This document shows positions 26,018 through 35,556 of a stretch of DNA of 52,852 nt, in pieces. The position numbers were made by a program, and so were the translations under genes. Within the stretch, counting starts at the first letter, position 1; the number at the start of each line of letters is the position of its first letter. Where the stretch lies: the NCBI GenBank assembly GCA_024683935.1, contig JAIKXV010000085.1, positions 1 to 52,852 of the forward strand. The letters run 5' to 3'. This DNA is from Lachnospiraceae bacterium (GTDB lineage: Bacteria; Bacillota_A; Clostridia; Lachnospirales; Lachnospiraceae). The notes beneath the pieces are model-generated. The model did not search any database. It was not told the DNA's origin and worked only from the letters and a program-made list of their open reading frames with translations.

Positions 26018-26896
26018 ATGAAAGTAGCAGTTATCGGTGCAGGAACAATGGGCAGCGGAATCGCCCAGGCTTTTGCGGTAAATGATGAGGTTGAGAAGGT
26101 TTATCTCTGCGATATCAAGCAGGAATTCGCTGACGGCGGAAAGAGCAAGATCGAGAAGAACCTTGGCAAGCTCGTAAAGAAAGAGAAGATGACTCAGGAT
26201 GCAGCTGACAAGATCCTTGCAAAGATCTCCACAGGCCTTAATTCACAGGCTACAGATCCGGATCTCGTAGTTGAGGCAGCTCTCGAGGTTATGGATATCA
26301 AGAAGCAGACCTTTAAGGAGCTGCAGGAAGATATCGTTAAGAATCCTGACTGCATCTATGCTTCAAATACTTCATCCCTTTCAATTACAGAGATAGGCGC
26401 AGGCCTTCAGAAGCCCATCATCGGAATGCACTTCTTTAATCCCGCACCTGTTATGAAGCTGATCGAGGTTATTAACGGCGCGAACACCCCTAAGGAAGTT
26501 ACCGACAAGGTTGTTGAGATATCCCAGAAGCTCGGCAAGACTCCCGTCCAGGTTGCAGAGGCTCCCGGGTTCGTAGTTAACAGGATCCTTGTTCCGATGA
26601 TCAACGAAGCTATCTTCATCTACAATGAAGGCATCGCTGACATCGAGGGTATCGATGCTGCCATGAAGCTTGGCTGCAATCATCCCATGGGACCCCTTGA
26701 GCTCGGTGATCTTATAGGTCTCGATGTTTGTCTCGCTATCATGGACGTTCTCTATAATGAGACCGGTGACAGCAAGTACAGGGCATGCACACTTCTCCGC
26801 AAGATGGTTCGCGGAAAGAAGCTTGGACAGAAGACCGGTATCGGCTTCTATAAGTACAATGAGGATCGCACAAAGACTCCCGTTGACAAGCTCTGA
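26018..26896 (+). CDS. hbd: 3-hydroxybutyryl-CoA dehydrogenase
   Basis: Reduces acetoacetyl-CoA to 3-hydroxybutyryl-CoA with NAD(P)H. It has 292 residues. The Rossmann fingerprint GAGTMGSGIAQAFA is at the N-terminus. The catalytic His is in GMHFFNPAPVMKLIEVI, and GFVVNRILVPMINEAI and NHPMGPLELGDLIGLD are present. AAAGGAGG precedes the ATG. Its length and motifs match the Clostridia Hbd family. Confidence 0.97.
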   Translation: MKVAVIGAGTMGSGIAQAFAVNDEVEKVYLCDIKQEFADGGKSKIEKNLGKLVKKEKMTQDAADKILAKISTGLNSQATDPDLVVEAALEVMDIKKQTFKELQEDIVKNPDCIYASNTSSLSITEIGAGLQKPIIGMHFFNPAPVMKLIEVINGANTPKEVTDKVVEISQKLGKTPVQVAEAPGFVVNRILVPMINEAIFIYNEGIADIEGIDAAMKLGCNHPMGPLELGDLIGLDVCLAIMDVLYNETGDSKYRACTLLRKMVRGKKLGQKTGIGFYKYNEDRTKTPVDKL

Positions 26897-26921
26897 TGAA
26901 ATTCAATAATCTATGATAATG

Positions 26922-26950
26922 TCTCCTGCGGATGTAGAGGCCGCAGGAGA
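26922..26950 (+). promoter_or_regulatory. 10-bp hairpin between hbd and bcd
   Basis: TCTCCTGCGG (26922-26931) pairs perfectly with CCGCAGGAGA (26941-26950), loop nine bases. There is no T-tract. It lies within the 133-base gap before the bcd start. Confidence 0.7.
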
Positions 26951-27029
26951 TAGAGATATGATGAAGAATCCCCGGTTCAATAAGGAGATCGCGGGAAGAA
27001 ATCATACATTTATTATAAGGAGGAAACAA

Positions 27030-28190
27030 ATGGATTTTTCTTTAGGTAAAGAACACATTCTGGCGAGAAATCTTTTTAAGGAATTCGCCGAGAAAGAGGT
27101 AAAGCCTCTTGCTATCGAAGTTGATGAGAAGCACGAGTTTCCCAGGGAGACCGTAACAAAGATGCAGAAGTACGGTTTCATGGGCATCCCTATTCCCAAG
27201 GAATACGGCGGACAGGGCTGCGATCCTCTGACATACGCTATGTGCGTTGAAGAGCTTGCAAAGGTTTGCGCTACCACCGCAGTTATCGTATCTGCTCATA
27301 CATCACTTTGCTGCGATCCCATCATGACATACGGAACAGAAGATCAGAAGCAGAAGTATCTCGTACCCCTTGCAAAGGGCGAGAAGCTCGGTGCTTTCGG
27401 TCTTACAGAGCCCGGCGCAGGTACTGATGCACAGGGCGTTCAGACCAAGGCTGTTCTTTCCGAAGATGGAAAAGAGTGGATCCTTGACGGTTCCAAGTGC
27501 TTCATTACAAACGGTAAGGAAGCTGATGTTTACATCATCATCGCTTATACAGATATAGTAGAAGACAAGAAGGGCAGAAAGCAGAAGAAGTTCTCAGCAT
27601 TCATCGTTGAGAAGGATACTCCCGGATTCTCATTCGGAACAAAGGAAAATAAGATGGGTATCTGCGGATCCTCAACCTATGAGCTTATTTTCCAGGATTG
27701 CCATATCCCTGCTGAAAATCTTCTTGGCACAAGAGGAAAGGGCTTTGCAGTAGCAATGCACACTCTTGACGGCGGACGTATCGGTATAGCTGCTCAGGCT
27801 CTCGGTATCGCTGAGGGCGCTCTTGACAGGACCATAGAGTACGTTAAGGAGAGGAAGCAGTTCGGAAGATCCATCGGTGCTTTCCAGAACACTCAGTTCC
27901 AGCTTGCAAACATGGCTACACAGATTGAAGCTGCAAAGCTTCTCGTATACCAGGCTGCTGATGCTAAGGCAACAAAGAGCTACTACGGTGTAGAAGCTGC
28001 CAAGGCTAAGCTTTTCGCTGCTGAGACTGCTATGGACGTTACAACCAAGTGCGTACAGCTCTTCGGTGGTTACGGATATATCAGAGAGTACGAAGTAGAG
28101 CGTATGATGAGAGATGCAAAGATCACAGAAATCTACGAAGGTACTTCTGAAGTTCAGAGAATGGTTATTTCAGGCGCACTCTTAAAATAA
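27030..28190 (+). CDS. bcd: Butyryl-CoA dehydrogenase
   Basis: FAD enzyme that reduces crotonyl-CoA to butyryl-CoA. With the EtfAB encoded next to it, it can couple this to ferredoxin reduction by electron bifurcation. It has 386 residues from the ATG at 27030, which has AAGGAGG eight bases upstream; the frame is open further upstream to 26913, but that adds 39 atypical residues. Acyl-CoA dehydrogenase signatures [16 protein letters not shown] and [32 protein letters not shown] are present, the latter holding the catalytic Glu. Confidence 0.97.
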   Translation: MDFSLGKEHILARNLFKEFAEKEVKPLAIEVDEKHEFPRETVTKMQKYGFMGIPIPKEYGGQGCDPLTYAMCVEELAKVCATTAVIVSAHTSLCCDPIMTYGTEDQKQKYLVPLAKGEKLGAFGLTEPGAGTDAQGVQTKAVLSEDGKEWILDGSKCFITNGKEADVYIIIAYTDIVEDKKGRKQKKFSAFIVEKDTPGFSFGTKENKMGICGSSTYELIFQDCHIPAENLLGTRGKGFAVAMHTLDGGRIGIAAQALGIAEGALDRTIEYVKERKQFGRSIGAFQNTQFQLANMATQIEAAKLLVYQAADAKATKSYYGVEAAKAKLFAAETAMDVTTKCVQLFGGYGYIREYEVERMMRDAKITEIYEGTSEVQRMVISGALLK

Positions 28191-28210
28191 TGTCTGAGAA
28201 TGTGCCTTCT

Positions 28211-28225
28211 GTCAGCGAAGCTGAC
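28211..28225 (+). promoter_or_regulatory. Short hairpin between bcd and etfB
   Basis: GTCAGC-gaa-GCTGAC, six perfect base pairs, about 20 bases after the bcd stop; no T-tract. The neighbouring gaagtcagctaactg could offer an alternative pairing. Confidence 0.45.
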
Positions 28226-28282
28226 GAATGAGGTGATGAAGTCAGCTAACTGAAAAGAATATTTAGGAAAGGAAAAAAATAC

Positions 28283-29083
28283 ATGAAAATCGTTGTATGT
28301 ATAAAGCAGGTGCCCGATACAAAGGGCGGGGTTAAGTTTAAACCCGATGGAACACTGGACAGAGGAGCAATGCTTGCGATCATGAATCCTGATGACAAGG
28401 CAGGTCTGGAAGCAGCTCTCCGCATCAAGGATGAGGATCCCGACAATACCGAGGTTACAGTTCTGACCATGGGACTTCCCAAGGCTGATGACGTTCTTCG
28501 TGAAGCTCTTGCTATGGGAGCAGACAAGGGCCTCCTTATCACAGACCGTGTACTCGGCGGTGCTGATACCTGGGCTACCAGCTCAACCATCGCAGGCGCA
28601 CTGAAGAATATGGAGTATGACCTTATCATTACCGGACGTCAGGCTATCGACGGCGATACTGCTCAGGTTGGTCCCCAGATCTCAGAGCATCTCGGAATCC
28701 CTGTTATCTCCTATGCAGAGGAGATCAAGCTTGACAGGAAGGCAAATACCGTTACGGTTAAGCGTCAGTTCGATGACAGATATCATATGCTGACAGCTAA
28801 GCTTCCCTGCCTTATAACAGCTCTTTCAGAGCTTAATGAGCCCCGTTATATGACTCCCGGCGGTATCTTCGATGCTTATGCTGAAGAGTCCCGTGTAACC
28901 GTTTGGGGACGTGACAAGCTGGATGTTGCCGATGAGAACATCGGTAAGGGTGGTTCACCTACAGTTATTGCAAAGGCTTCCGATAAGGTTGCTAAGGGCA
29001 AGGGCGAGGTTGTAACCCCCGGCTCTCCTGCAGAAGCAGTTGATTACATCGTAGGTAAGCTGACAGAGAAGCATGTCATCTAA
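28283..29083 (+). CDS. etfB: Electron transfer flavoprotein beta subunit
   Basis: A protein of 266 residues that accepts electrons from NADH and splits them between Bcd and ferredoxin in butyrate formers. The family features are VCIKQVPDT near the start, GLEAALRIKDE, the EtfB signature-like VLREALAMGADKGLLI and GADTWATS, and ITGRQAIDGDTAQVGP. AAAGGAAAGG precedes the ATG. It is paired with etfA 37 bases later, the bcd-etfB-etfA arrangement typical of the bifurcating complex. Confidence 0.96.
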   Translation: MKIVVCIKQVPDTKGGVKFKPDGTLDRGAMLAIMNPDDKAGLEAALRIKDEDPDNTEVTVLTMGLPKADDVLREALAMGADKGLLITDRVLGGADTWATSSTIAGALKNMEYDLIITGRQAIDGDTAQVGPQISEHLGIPVISYAEEIKLDRKANTVTVKRQFDDRYHMLTAKLPCLITALSELNEPRYMTPGGIFDAYAEESRVTVWGRDKLDVADENIGKGGSPTVIAKASDKVAKGKGEVVTPGSPAEAVDYIVGKLTEKHVI

Positions 29084-29120
29084 GTGTAAGTTTAACAAAC
29101 TCTAATATAGGAGGAATAAA

Positions 29121-30161
29121 ATGGGATTAGAAGAATATAAGGGCGTATTTATTTTCGCCCAGCAGGTAGATAATGAAGTGTCAAGCATTGCCCTGGAGCT
29201 TCTCGGAAAGGGAAGGGATCTCGCAAATGACCTTGACAACAAGCAGGTTACAGCCGTTCTTATCGGTTCAGGCGTAAAGGGACTTGCAGACACTCTTGCA
29301 GAGTACGGCGCAGACAGGGTTATCGTTGTTGACGATCCCGAGCTTAAGGAATACAGGACAGAGCCCTATGCACACGCTCTTTCATCCGTTATCAACGAGT
29401 TCAAGCCTGAGATCATGCTCGTAGGCGCAACAGCCATCGGACGTGACCTTGGCCCCCGTGTATCAGCCCGTGTTCACACCGGTCTTACAGCAGACTGCAC
29501 ACAGCTTGATATAGGCGATTTCCCTCTTGTAGCTGTTGAGGGACAGGAGCAGAGACATAAGCAGCTCCTCATGACCCGTCCGGCATTCGGCGGAAACACC
29601 ATCGCTACCATCGCATGCCCTGACTACAGGCCTCAGATGGCAACCGTACGTCCCGGCGTTATGCAGAAGATCGAGCCGAAGAAGGGTGCAAAGGCAGAGG
29701 TTGTTGAGTACAATCCCGGATTCACACCTAATGACTGCTATGTAACCATAGACAAGGTTGTTAAGGAAGTTTCCAGCGTTGCAAACATTCAGGATGCCAA
29801 GATCCTTGTATCCGGCGGACGTGGAGTAGGCAGCCCCGAGAACTTCAAGATCCTGGAAGATCTGGCAGCATGCTTCAAGGGCGGAATGGTTTCCTGCTCA
29901 CGTGCAGTTGTTGACTCAGGCTGGAAGCCTAAGGACATGCAGGTTGGACAGACCGGAAAGACCGTTCGTCCTCATGTTTACTTCGCAATCGGTATTTCAG
30001 GCGCCATCCAGCATGCAGCAGGAATGGAAGAGTCCGATATCATCATCGCCATCAACAAGGACGAGAATGCTCCTATCTTCGATATAGCTGATTACGGTAT
30101 CGTAGGCGACCTTAACAAGATCGTTCCCGAGCTTACAAAGAAGATCAAGGAAACTGCATAA
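29121..30161 (+). CDS. etfA: Electron transfer flavoprotein alpha subunit
   Basis: This protein has 346 residues. The C-terminal FAD-binding domain has the EtfA signature: VSGGRGVGSPENF, SRAVVDSGW, QVGQTGKTVRPHVYFAIGIS, GAIQHAAGM, and INKDENAPIFDIADYGIVGDL. The N-terminal domain pairs with EtfB. It is the last gene of the butyrate operon, with a strong terminator 30 bases after the stop. No butyrate kinase or butyryl-CoA:acetate CoA-transferase gene is in this window. Confidence 0.97.
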   Translation: MGLEEYKGVFIFAQQVDNEVSSIALELLGKGRDLANDLDNKQVTAVLIGSGVKGLADTLAEYGADRVIVVDDPELKEYRTEPYAHALSSVINEFKPEIMLVGATAIGRDLGPRVSARVHTGLTADCTQLDIGDFPLVAVEGQEQRHKQLLMTRPAFGGNTIATIACPDYRPQMATVRPGVMQKIEPKKGAKAEVVEYNPGFTPNDCYVTIDKVVKEVSSVANIQDAKILVSGGRGVGSPENFKILEDLAACFKGGMVSCSRAVVDSGWKPKDMQVGQTGKTVRPHVYFAIGISGAIQHAAGMEESDIIIAINKDENAPIFDIADYGIVGDLNKIVPELTKKIKETA

Positions 30162-30190
30162 GCATTATCTTTTCCAGTATAAGAATCACT

Positions 30191-30223
30191 ATCCGCCGGC
30201 AGCTGATGCCGGCGGATTTTTTT
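30191..30223 (+). terminator. Intrinsic terminator of the butyrate operon
   Basis: ATCCGCCGGC (30191-30200) pairs perfectly with GCCGGCGGAT (30208-30217), followed by seven T. Confidence 0.93.
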
Positions 30224-30263
30224 CATCCGTGACAAAACTTACGTGCTTATCTGACGATAATAA

Positions 30264-30292
30264 AAACCCCGCCGCTTACCGCGACGGGGTTT
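30264..30292 (-). terminator. Intrinsic terminator of rny
   Basis: AAACCCCG (30264-30271) pairs with CGGGGTTT (30285-30292), with more pairs inside. On the minus strand it is followed by TTTTTATTAT. It lies just after the rny stop codon and could also act as a back-up on the plus strand. Confidence 0.88.
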
Positions 30293-30302
30293 ATTGTGAT
30301 CT

Positions 30303-31850
30303 TTACTTTGCGAAATCTGTAACTCTGCTTTCACGAACGATATTGACTTTGATCTGACCGGGATATTCCATTTCATCCTCGATACGCTTTGCAATATCGC
30401 GCGCCATGATTATCATGTCAGCATCTGTAACCTGTTCGGGAACTACCATTACCCGAACCTCACGACCTGCCTGAATGGCAAAGGATTTTTCAACTCCCTT
30501 AAAGGAATTGGTGATATCTTCAAGTTGTTTAAGACGATTTGTGTAGGCATCCAATGTCTCTCTTCTGGCACCCGGACGGGCGGCAGAGATAGTATCGGCA
30601 GCCTGGACAATACAAGCTATAAGTGATGCGGGCTCCACATCGCCATGATGCGCTTCAACTGCATTGATGACTATGGGAGATTCCTTGTACTTGCGGCAGA
30701 GGTCTGCGCCCAGCTGGATATGGCTTCCTTCCATCTCGTGGTCTACAGCCTTGCCTATGTCATGCAGAAGTCCTGCACGCTTTGCAATACGGACATCCAG
30801 TCCGATTTCTGAAGCCAGAAGCCCTGATAATATGGACACTTCGATGGAGTGTCTGAGAACATTCTGGCCATAGCTCGTACGGAGCTTCATTCTTCCCAGG
30901 AGCTTTACAAGCTCGGGATGAACATTCGGAACACCGCATTCGAGACAGGCAGCTTCGCCTTCCTCCTTTATCATGGTGTCCACTTCTTTTCTGGCTTTCT
31001 CCACCATCTCTTCTATCTTGGCAGGATGGATACGGCCGTCTACGATGAGCTTCTCAAGGGCAATACGTGCGACTTCACGTCTCACAGGATCAAAGCCCGA
31101 GAGTACAACCGCTTCGGGGGTATCATCGATGATAAGATCGATTCCCGTCAGGGTTTCGAGGGTTCTGATATTTCTTCCCTCACGTCCGATTATGCGCCCC
31201 TTCATTTCATCTCCGGGGAGCTGTACAACGGAAATTGTCGTCTCGGACACGTGATCCGCAGCACATCTCTGGATCGCGTTCACGACATATTCCCTGGCTT
31301 TCTTGTCCGCTTCTTCTTTAGCACGTGACTCATATTCCTTGATCATCAGTGCGGACTCGTGCTTTACATCGTCTTCAACTATCTTAAGAAGATATTCCTT
31401 AGCCTGTTCAGAGGTCAGACCTGAGATCCTTTCAAGTTCCCGTACCCTGTCTTCATTGAGCTTTGCGATCTTTTCCTTCTGACGGTTTAAGTCCGCCTCC
31501 CGGTCTGCAATGCTCTGCGCCCTTTTCTCAACCTGTTCGGCTTTCTTGTCCACAGCTTCTTCCTTCTGCTGTGCACGTCTCTCCAGCCTCTGAGCCTCCG
31601 CGCGTCTGTCTCTGGCTTCCTTTTCAATCTCGTTTTTCTGATTGATGGATTCTTCCTTTATCTCCAGAAGCTTCTCACGCTTTAATTCTTCAGCCGCTTT
31701 CTCAGCCTTGTCGGTGATCTCCTTAGCCTTTTCATTCGCATCTCCGATGAGCTTTTCGATCTTTCTCTCATGGAGATTTGTGGCTATGACCGCTGATACA
31801 GGTACCGCTACAACCAGAGTCACAACTACAGCAATAATAGTTGTTATCAT
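30303..31850 (-). CDS. rny: Ribonuclease Y
   Basis: Membrane-anchored endoribonuclease that starts decay of many Firmicutes mRNAs. It has 515 residues. The N-terminal membrane helix is at residues 2-25, then a long charged coiled coil to about 190, a KH domain ([15 protein letters not shown], about 205-270), and an HD domain with the metal-binding motif [12 protein letters not shown] and AHHGD. The C-terminus is the usual [20 protein letters not shown] lies upstream, and its own promoter is at 31891-31919. It stands alone, facing the butyrate operon. Confidence 0.97.
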   Translation of the reverse strand: MITTIIAVVVTLVVAVPVSAVIATNLHERKIEKLIGDANEKAKEITDKAEKAAEELKREKLLEIKEESINQKNEIEKEARDRRAEAQRLERRAQQKEEAVDKKAEQVEKRAQSIADREADLNRQKEKIAKLNEDRVRELERISGLTSEQAKEYLLKIVEDDVKHESALMIKEYESRAKEEADKKAREYVVNAIQRCAADHVSETTISVVQLPGDEMKGRIIGREGRNIRTLETLTGIDLIIDDTPEAVVLSGFDPVRREVARIALEKLIVDGRIHPAKIEEMVEKARKEVDTMIKEEGEAACLECGVPNVHPELVKLLGRMKLRTSYGQNVLRHSIEVSILSGLLASEIGLDVRIAKRAGLLHDIGKAVDHEMEGSHIQLGADLCRKYKESPIVINAVEAHHGDVEPASLIACIVQAADTISAARPGARRETLDAYTNRLKQLEDITNSFKGVEKSFAIQAGREVRVMVVPEQVTDADMIIMARDIAKRIEDEMEYPGQIKVNIVRESRVTDFAK

Positions 31851-31890
31851 CTGTACGGTCTACCTCCTATTAAGTTTTTACAACATTACT

Positions 31891-31919
31891 ATTCTAATTC
31901 ACGAACAGACTTACGTCAA
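31891..31919 (-). promoter_or_regulatory. Sigma-A promoter of rny
   Basis: On the minus strand: TTGACG (complement of 31914-31919), a 17-base spacer and TAGAAT (complement of 31891-31896), about 40 bases before the rny ATG. Confidence 0.7.
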
Positions 31920-32037
31920 CCGAAAAATGAAAGGATCATTGTGATGGTTGTGATCGATGTGATGTTATAATGAAACAGCGGAGGAAGGTTGCCAAAACAA
32001 AACGGCTTTGCTATTCTATTCTGAATCAAAGAACCGG

Positions 32038-32679
32038 ATGGGTACTAAAGATATGAGAAAACACATTGCATTGACATTTGATGACGGACCGGACAGCGTC
32101 GTGACACCTGCGGTGCTGGATATGCTCTCGAGGGACGGGGTTACAGGGTCATTTTTTCTGATAGGTAAAAATATCACCGATGAAACGGAGGCCATAGCGA
32201 GGGAGGCCTTCAGCAGAGGGTTTGAGATCGAAAACCACTCCTTTCATCATTATTACATGGACAAGCTGGCGCCGGAGATAATCCGGGAGGAGATAGAGAG
32301 GAATGAAGAGATCCTTATGAGGATAACGGGAAGGCCTTCATCCTTTTTCCGTCCGCCGTACCTCGCGGTCAGCAAATATATGTATGATAATATCGACCTC
32401 TGTTTTATCGGCGGTCTTCACTGTGAGGATTGGGATGAGAACGTAAGCGCAGAGGAGAGGGCGAAAAGAATCATAGAGCAGGCTGTGGACGGTGCCATAA
32501 TACTGCTCCACGATATGGAGGACAATATGGCTACGGTCGAAGCGCTGGATAGTATCATTCCCACTCTGAAGGAAAAAGAATTCGAGTTTGTGACGGTGGA
32601 GGAAATGTTCCGTCTTAAGGGGATCGACCCGAAGGAAAAGGCTGCCAGGGGCAGAGTATTTGACATTGTAGAAAGGTGA
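32038..32679 (+). CDS. Cytoplasmic polysaccharide deacetylase (NodB/CE4 fold)
   Basis: A protein of about 213 residues from the ATG at 32038; TTG at 32008 and ATG at 32053 are alternatives, and none has a good ribosome site. NodB motifs are present: TFDDGPD (catalytic and metal Asp), the metal His pair in ENHSFHHYY, RPPY, and the final ILLHDM. There is no signal peptide or membrane helix, so it should act inside the cell, unlike the wall-directed members of this family. It is followed three bases later by a GH43 gene. Together they probably trim acetylated imported oligosaccharides, such as acetyl-xylo-oligosaccharides; the substrate is inference. Confidence 0.83.
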   Translation: MGTKDMRKHIALTFDDGPDSVVTPAVLDMLSRDGVTGSFFLIGKNITDETEAIAREAFSRGFEIENHSFHHYYMDKLAPEIIREEIERNEEILMRITGRPSSFFRPPYLAVSKYMYDNIDLCFIGGLHCEDWDENVSAEERAKRIIEQAVDGAIILLHDMEDNMATVEALDSIIPTLKEKEFEFVTVEEMFRLKGIDPKEKAARGRVFDIVER

Positions 32680-32682
32680 GAG

Positions 32683-34089
32683 ATGAATCCATATTTACCA
32701 TGCTGGGAGTACATACCTGACGGAGAGCCCCATGAATACGACGGGCGGGTCTATGTATACGGCTCCCATGATAAATTTAAGGGGAGCGGTTACTGTCTCC
32801 TGGACTATGTATGTTATTCCGCGCCGGCTGATGATCTGACCGACTGGCGCTATGAGGGCGTGATCTATAAAAAGACCGATGATCCGGATAACAGGGATGG
32901 CAGAATGTGTCTCTATGCACCGGACGTGACAAAGGGGCCTGACGGAAAATATTATCTCTATTATGTTCTGGATTTGGTGCCCTATATCTCCGTGGCGAGA
33001 TGCGATACGCCCGCCGGAAAGTATGAATTCTACGGCTATGTTCATTATCAGGACGGTACCCGCGCAGGAGAGCGGCCCGGCGAAGAAGCCATGTTTGATC
33101 CGGCTGTGATCACAGAAGGAGATACAACCTATCTGTATTCGGGTTTCTGCATGCCTGACAATAAAGAGCGCCATGGAATGATGGTCCTTGCGCTGGATAA
33201 GGATATGCTGACGGTCACCTTAGAGCCGCGTCATGTCGTGCCGAGCAAGCCATGGTCCGGGGGGACGGGGTTTGAGGGTCACGAATACTTTGAAGCTCCT
33301 TCTGTCAGAAAGTACGACGGGATCTATTATCTGATCTATTCCTCGATAAAATGCCACGAGCTCTGCTATGCCACGAGCACTTCGCCCACGGGGGATTTCA
33401 AGTACAGGGGCGTCATCATAAGCAACACCGATATCGGCATTGATTCATACAAGGATAAGGACATGCCGGCCTTTTACGGCGCCAATAACCATGGTGGGAT
33501 AATAAGGCTCAGCAATTCTAAGGAGTATATCTTTTATCACCGGCATACCGACGGAACGAATTTCAGCCGCCAGGGCTGCATAGAAAAGATAAGCATTGAG
33601 AAGGACGGGACGATAAAGCAGGTGGAAATGACCTCTGCGGGAGCGGCGGAAAAGCCCTTTGCAGGAAAGGGAGTTTATCCCGTTTATTTCGCCTGCAATC
33701 TCTTCTGTGACAGGGAGCAGACCTACACGGGGGATCCAGGAACCTTTCTCGGACCTGATTTTCCGAGGATCACCCAGGATGGAAATGATGATCCCCACGA
33801 TGACGGTTATATCACGAATATGGTGAGCGGCACGGTCTGCGGTTTCAAATACTTTGATCTTAAGGATCTGAAAAGCGTGGCTGTCTGGGTCCGCGGTTTT
33901 GTAAACGGGGATTTCTCTGTCCGCATCGGGCTTGACGGCAGGCCCCTCGGAAAAGTCCACATAGAAAAGGAGAATTTCTGGAGGCGCTTTGAAATACCTG
34001 TAGACGGCATTACGGAAAATGACGCCGCCCTCTATTTCGAATACCGCGGCAGCGGCGCCCTCCAATTTCTCAAATTCGAATTGGGATGA
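32683..34089 (+). CDS. Intracellular GH43 glycosidase with C-terminal beta-sandwich
   Basis: This protein has 468 residues and no signal peptide. Residues 1-320 form a five-bladed propeller of family GH43. The general-base Asp is probably in YIPDGEPH, the second Asp is in MFDPAV and the acid Glu in FEAPSVRK; YVYGSHD and LYAPDVTKGPDGKYYLYY are typical. Residues about 345-468 look like a carbohydrate-binding or accessory beta-sandwich. Members release xylose or arabinose from oligosaccharides. The gene lies three bases after the deacetylase, so the two are an operon. The end faces the serine hydrolase gene across the 34104-34145 repeat. Confidence 0.9.
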   Translation: MNPYLPCWEYIPDGEPHEYDGRVYVYGSHDKFKGSGYCLLDYVCYSAPADDLTDWRYEGVIYKKTDDPDNRDGRMCLYAPDVTKGPDGKYYLYYVLDLVPYISVARCDTPAGKYEFYGYVHYQDGTRAGERPGEEAMFDPAVITEGDTTYLYSGFCMPDNKERHGMMVLALDKDMLTVTLEPRHVVPSKPWSGGTGFEGHEYFEAPSVRKYDGIYYLIYSSIKCHELCYATSTSPTGDFKYRGVIISNTDIGIDSYKDKDMPAFYGANNHGGIIRLSNSKEYIFYHRHTDGTNFSRQGCIEKISIEKDGTIKQVEMTSAGAAEKPFAGKGVYPVYFACNLFCDREQTYTGDPGTFLGPDFPRITQDGNDDPHDDGYITNMVSGTVCGFKYFDLKDLKSVAVWVRGFVNGDFSVRIGLDGRPLGKVHIEKENFWRRFEIPVDGITENDAALYFEYRGSGALQFLKFELG

Positions 34090-34103
34090 TCATACTGAAG
34101 ACA

Positions 34104-34145
34104 GGGGGACCGTCCCCTGATTGAGAACCGTCCCCTGATTGACTA
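34104..34145 (+). repeat. Tandem ACCGTCCCCTGATTGA repeat
   Basis: ggggaccgtcccctgattga and gaaccgtcccctgattgact stand in tandem between two converging genes. The core ACCGTCCCC is shared with 115-184 and, inverted, 3963-3974. GGGGACCGTCCCC is itself nearly palindromic. Confidence 0.7.
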
Positions 34146-34149
34146 ACCG

Positions 34150-35361
34150 CTACAGCTCAGCGGCGATTATGTTGATGATCTTGTGGGTCAGGCTGAAGGT
34201 GCCGAAGTCCGTCATCTGCATGCCAAAGAGAATGGTGGCGTTCTTCGACGGGATGTTCGCGAAATAGGGACCGAGCCAGCCGTCCCAGCCGTATTCCCCT
34301 TTGAACATAATGGTGTCCCCTTCTTCCGGTGCATAGCAGACTCTTAAAAGATTCGAATAGGTAAAACCATAAAGCTCGAATATCTCATGGAAACGGTCAG
34401 TAATGAATGCCGGCCGCTGTCTTCCGGTCATGTGTCTCACGGTTTCGGGTGAGAGTATCCTCTCTCCGTTCAAAGAGCTGCCCCCTCTTAAAAGCATTTG
34501 TGCAAATTTCATATAGTCGCTTAAGGTCGAGGCAAGTCCTGCACCGCCGGATTCAAAGGCGGGAGGTGTCTCCATCCTGTTCTTTATACCGAGAAAAGAA
34601 CCGAGATATTCATCTGTGCCGTCATCCGATATGGGTTTTTCGTTGGGTGCGGGACCGTTTTTCATATGGCTCGCCGCCACATAGGATCTGGCAAGCCGCG
34701 GCTGTTTATCCTCCGGCACATAGAAGCCGGTGTCATTCATGTTTAGAGGATTGAAAAGCTCCTTTGCCAGGAATTCAGAGAACTTAATACCGCTGACCTT
34801 TTCGACAACCGCCCCGAGGACATCGGCAGAAGTGCTGTAAAGATAGTCGCTTCCCGGATCAAAGGCCAGGGTAAGGCCTCCGATGGCTTCGGCGATCTCC
34901 ATAGTACTCATTTCATCTTTAGTTCCCAGACGTTCATCAACAGTCTTAAAAAGCTCTGCCGCCTCCCTGCCTGCCGGAGTGGCGTCATCGGGATAGGAGA
35001 GTCCTCCGCTCATATCCAGAAGGTCGCTTATGGTCATTTCCCTGCTGACAGGCTTCTTTTCGCCGGACGCATCATAATAGAACTGCTTCTTAAAGGACGG
35101 TATGTAGTCGGATACCGGATCCTGCCTGTCTAAAAGCCCGTGTTCGATAAGCATCATGACCGCTGCGGAAGTGATGGGTTTTGACATGGAGTAGAGCCTG
35201 ATAATGGTATCCGGGGAATAGGGGACGGCACGGGCGACGTCCGCAAAGCCCCTGTGCACCGATGCAAGCCGCTTTCCGTCCTTAAATACCAGCACGGAGG
35301 CGCCGGAGATCTCTTTTTTTTCAATGTAGGAATCTATTACATTTGATAAACTTCTTTTCAT
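34150..35361 (-). CDS. Serine hydrolase of the class C beta-lactamase/DD-peptidase fold
   Basis: This protein has 403 residues. The nucleophile motif SxxK is SMSK in LYSMSKPITSAAVMM. The second motif is Y-S-T in YLYSTSADVLGAVVEKVSG. The third is weakly represented by the C-terminal YGWDGWLG. The family (COG1680) includes esterases, D-aminopeptidases and penicillin-binding-like proteins. There is no signal peptide, so a cytoplasmic esterase is more likely than a wall enzyme; beside the deacetylase-GH43 pair it could remove ester groups from imported sugars, which is inference. AGGGAGG lies upstream, with ATTATA (a -10 in reverse) at 35424-35429. Confidence 0.85.
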   Translation of the reverse strand: MKRSLSNVIDSYIEKKEISGASVLVFKDGKRLASVHRGFADVARAVPYSPDTIIRLYSMSKPITSAAVMMLIEHGLLDRQDPVSDYIPSFKKQFYYDASGEKKPVSREMTISDLLDMSGGLSYPDDATPAGREAAELFKTVDERLGTKDEMSTMEIAEAIGGLTLAFDPGSDYLYSTSADVLGAVVEKVSGIKFSEFLAKELFNPLNMNDTGFYVPEDKQPRLARSYVAASHMKNGPAPNEKPISDDGTDEYLGSFLGIKNRMETPPAFESGGAGLASTLSDYMKFAQMLLRGGSSLNGERILSPETVRHMTGRQRPAFITDRFHEIFELYGFTYSNLLRVCYAPEEGDTIMFKGEYGWDGWLGPYFANIPSKNATILFGMQMTDFGTFSLTHKIINIIAAEL

Positions 35362-35476
35362 TTTTGTACAATCCTCCCTAATATCTTACCCGTATTTTGT
35401 TGGTAATTTTTATCAATACATTTATTATATCAGAAAATGTAACAGAAAAAAGTGACCAAAACTGTTAAAATTTACG

Positions 35477-35504
35477 TTGATTTTTTGTGTAAAAAGTGTA
35501 TAAT
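35477..35504 (+). promoter_or_regulatory. Sigma-A promoter of the RuBisCO-like sugar operon
   Basis: TTGATT (35477-35482), a 16-base spacer and TATAAT (35499-35504), about 50 bases before the ATG of the binding-protein gene. No other clear promoter or terminator was found from here to 47152. Confidence 0.75.
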
Positions 35505-35556
35505 GATGATCATGGCCGGATAAAAAGGCCGAATAATACATAAAGGAGACGAATGT

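Noticed and set aside
26913..27029. N-terminal extension of Bcd from 26913
   Set aside because: It would be translated through a 10-bp hairpin and adds 39 residues not seen in Bcd; AAGGAGG lies just before the ATG at 27030.
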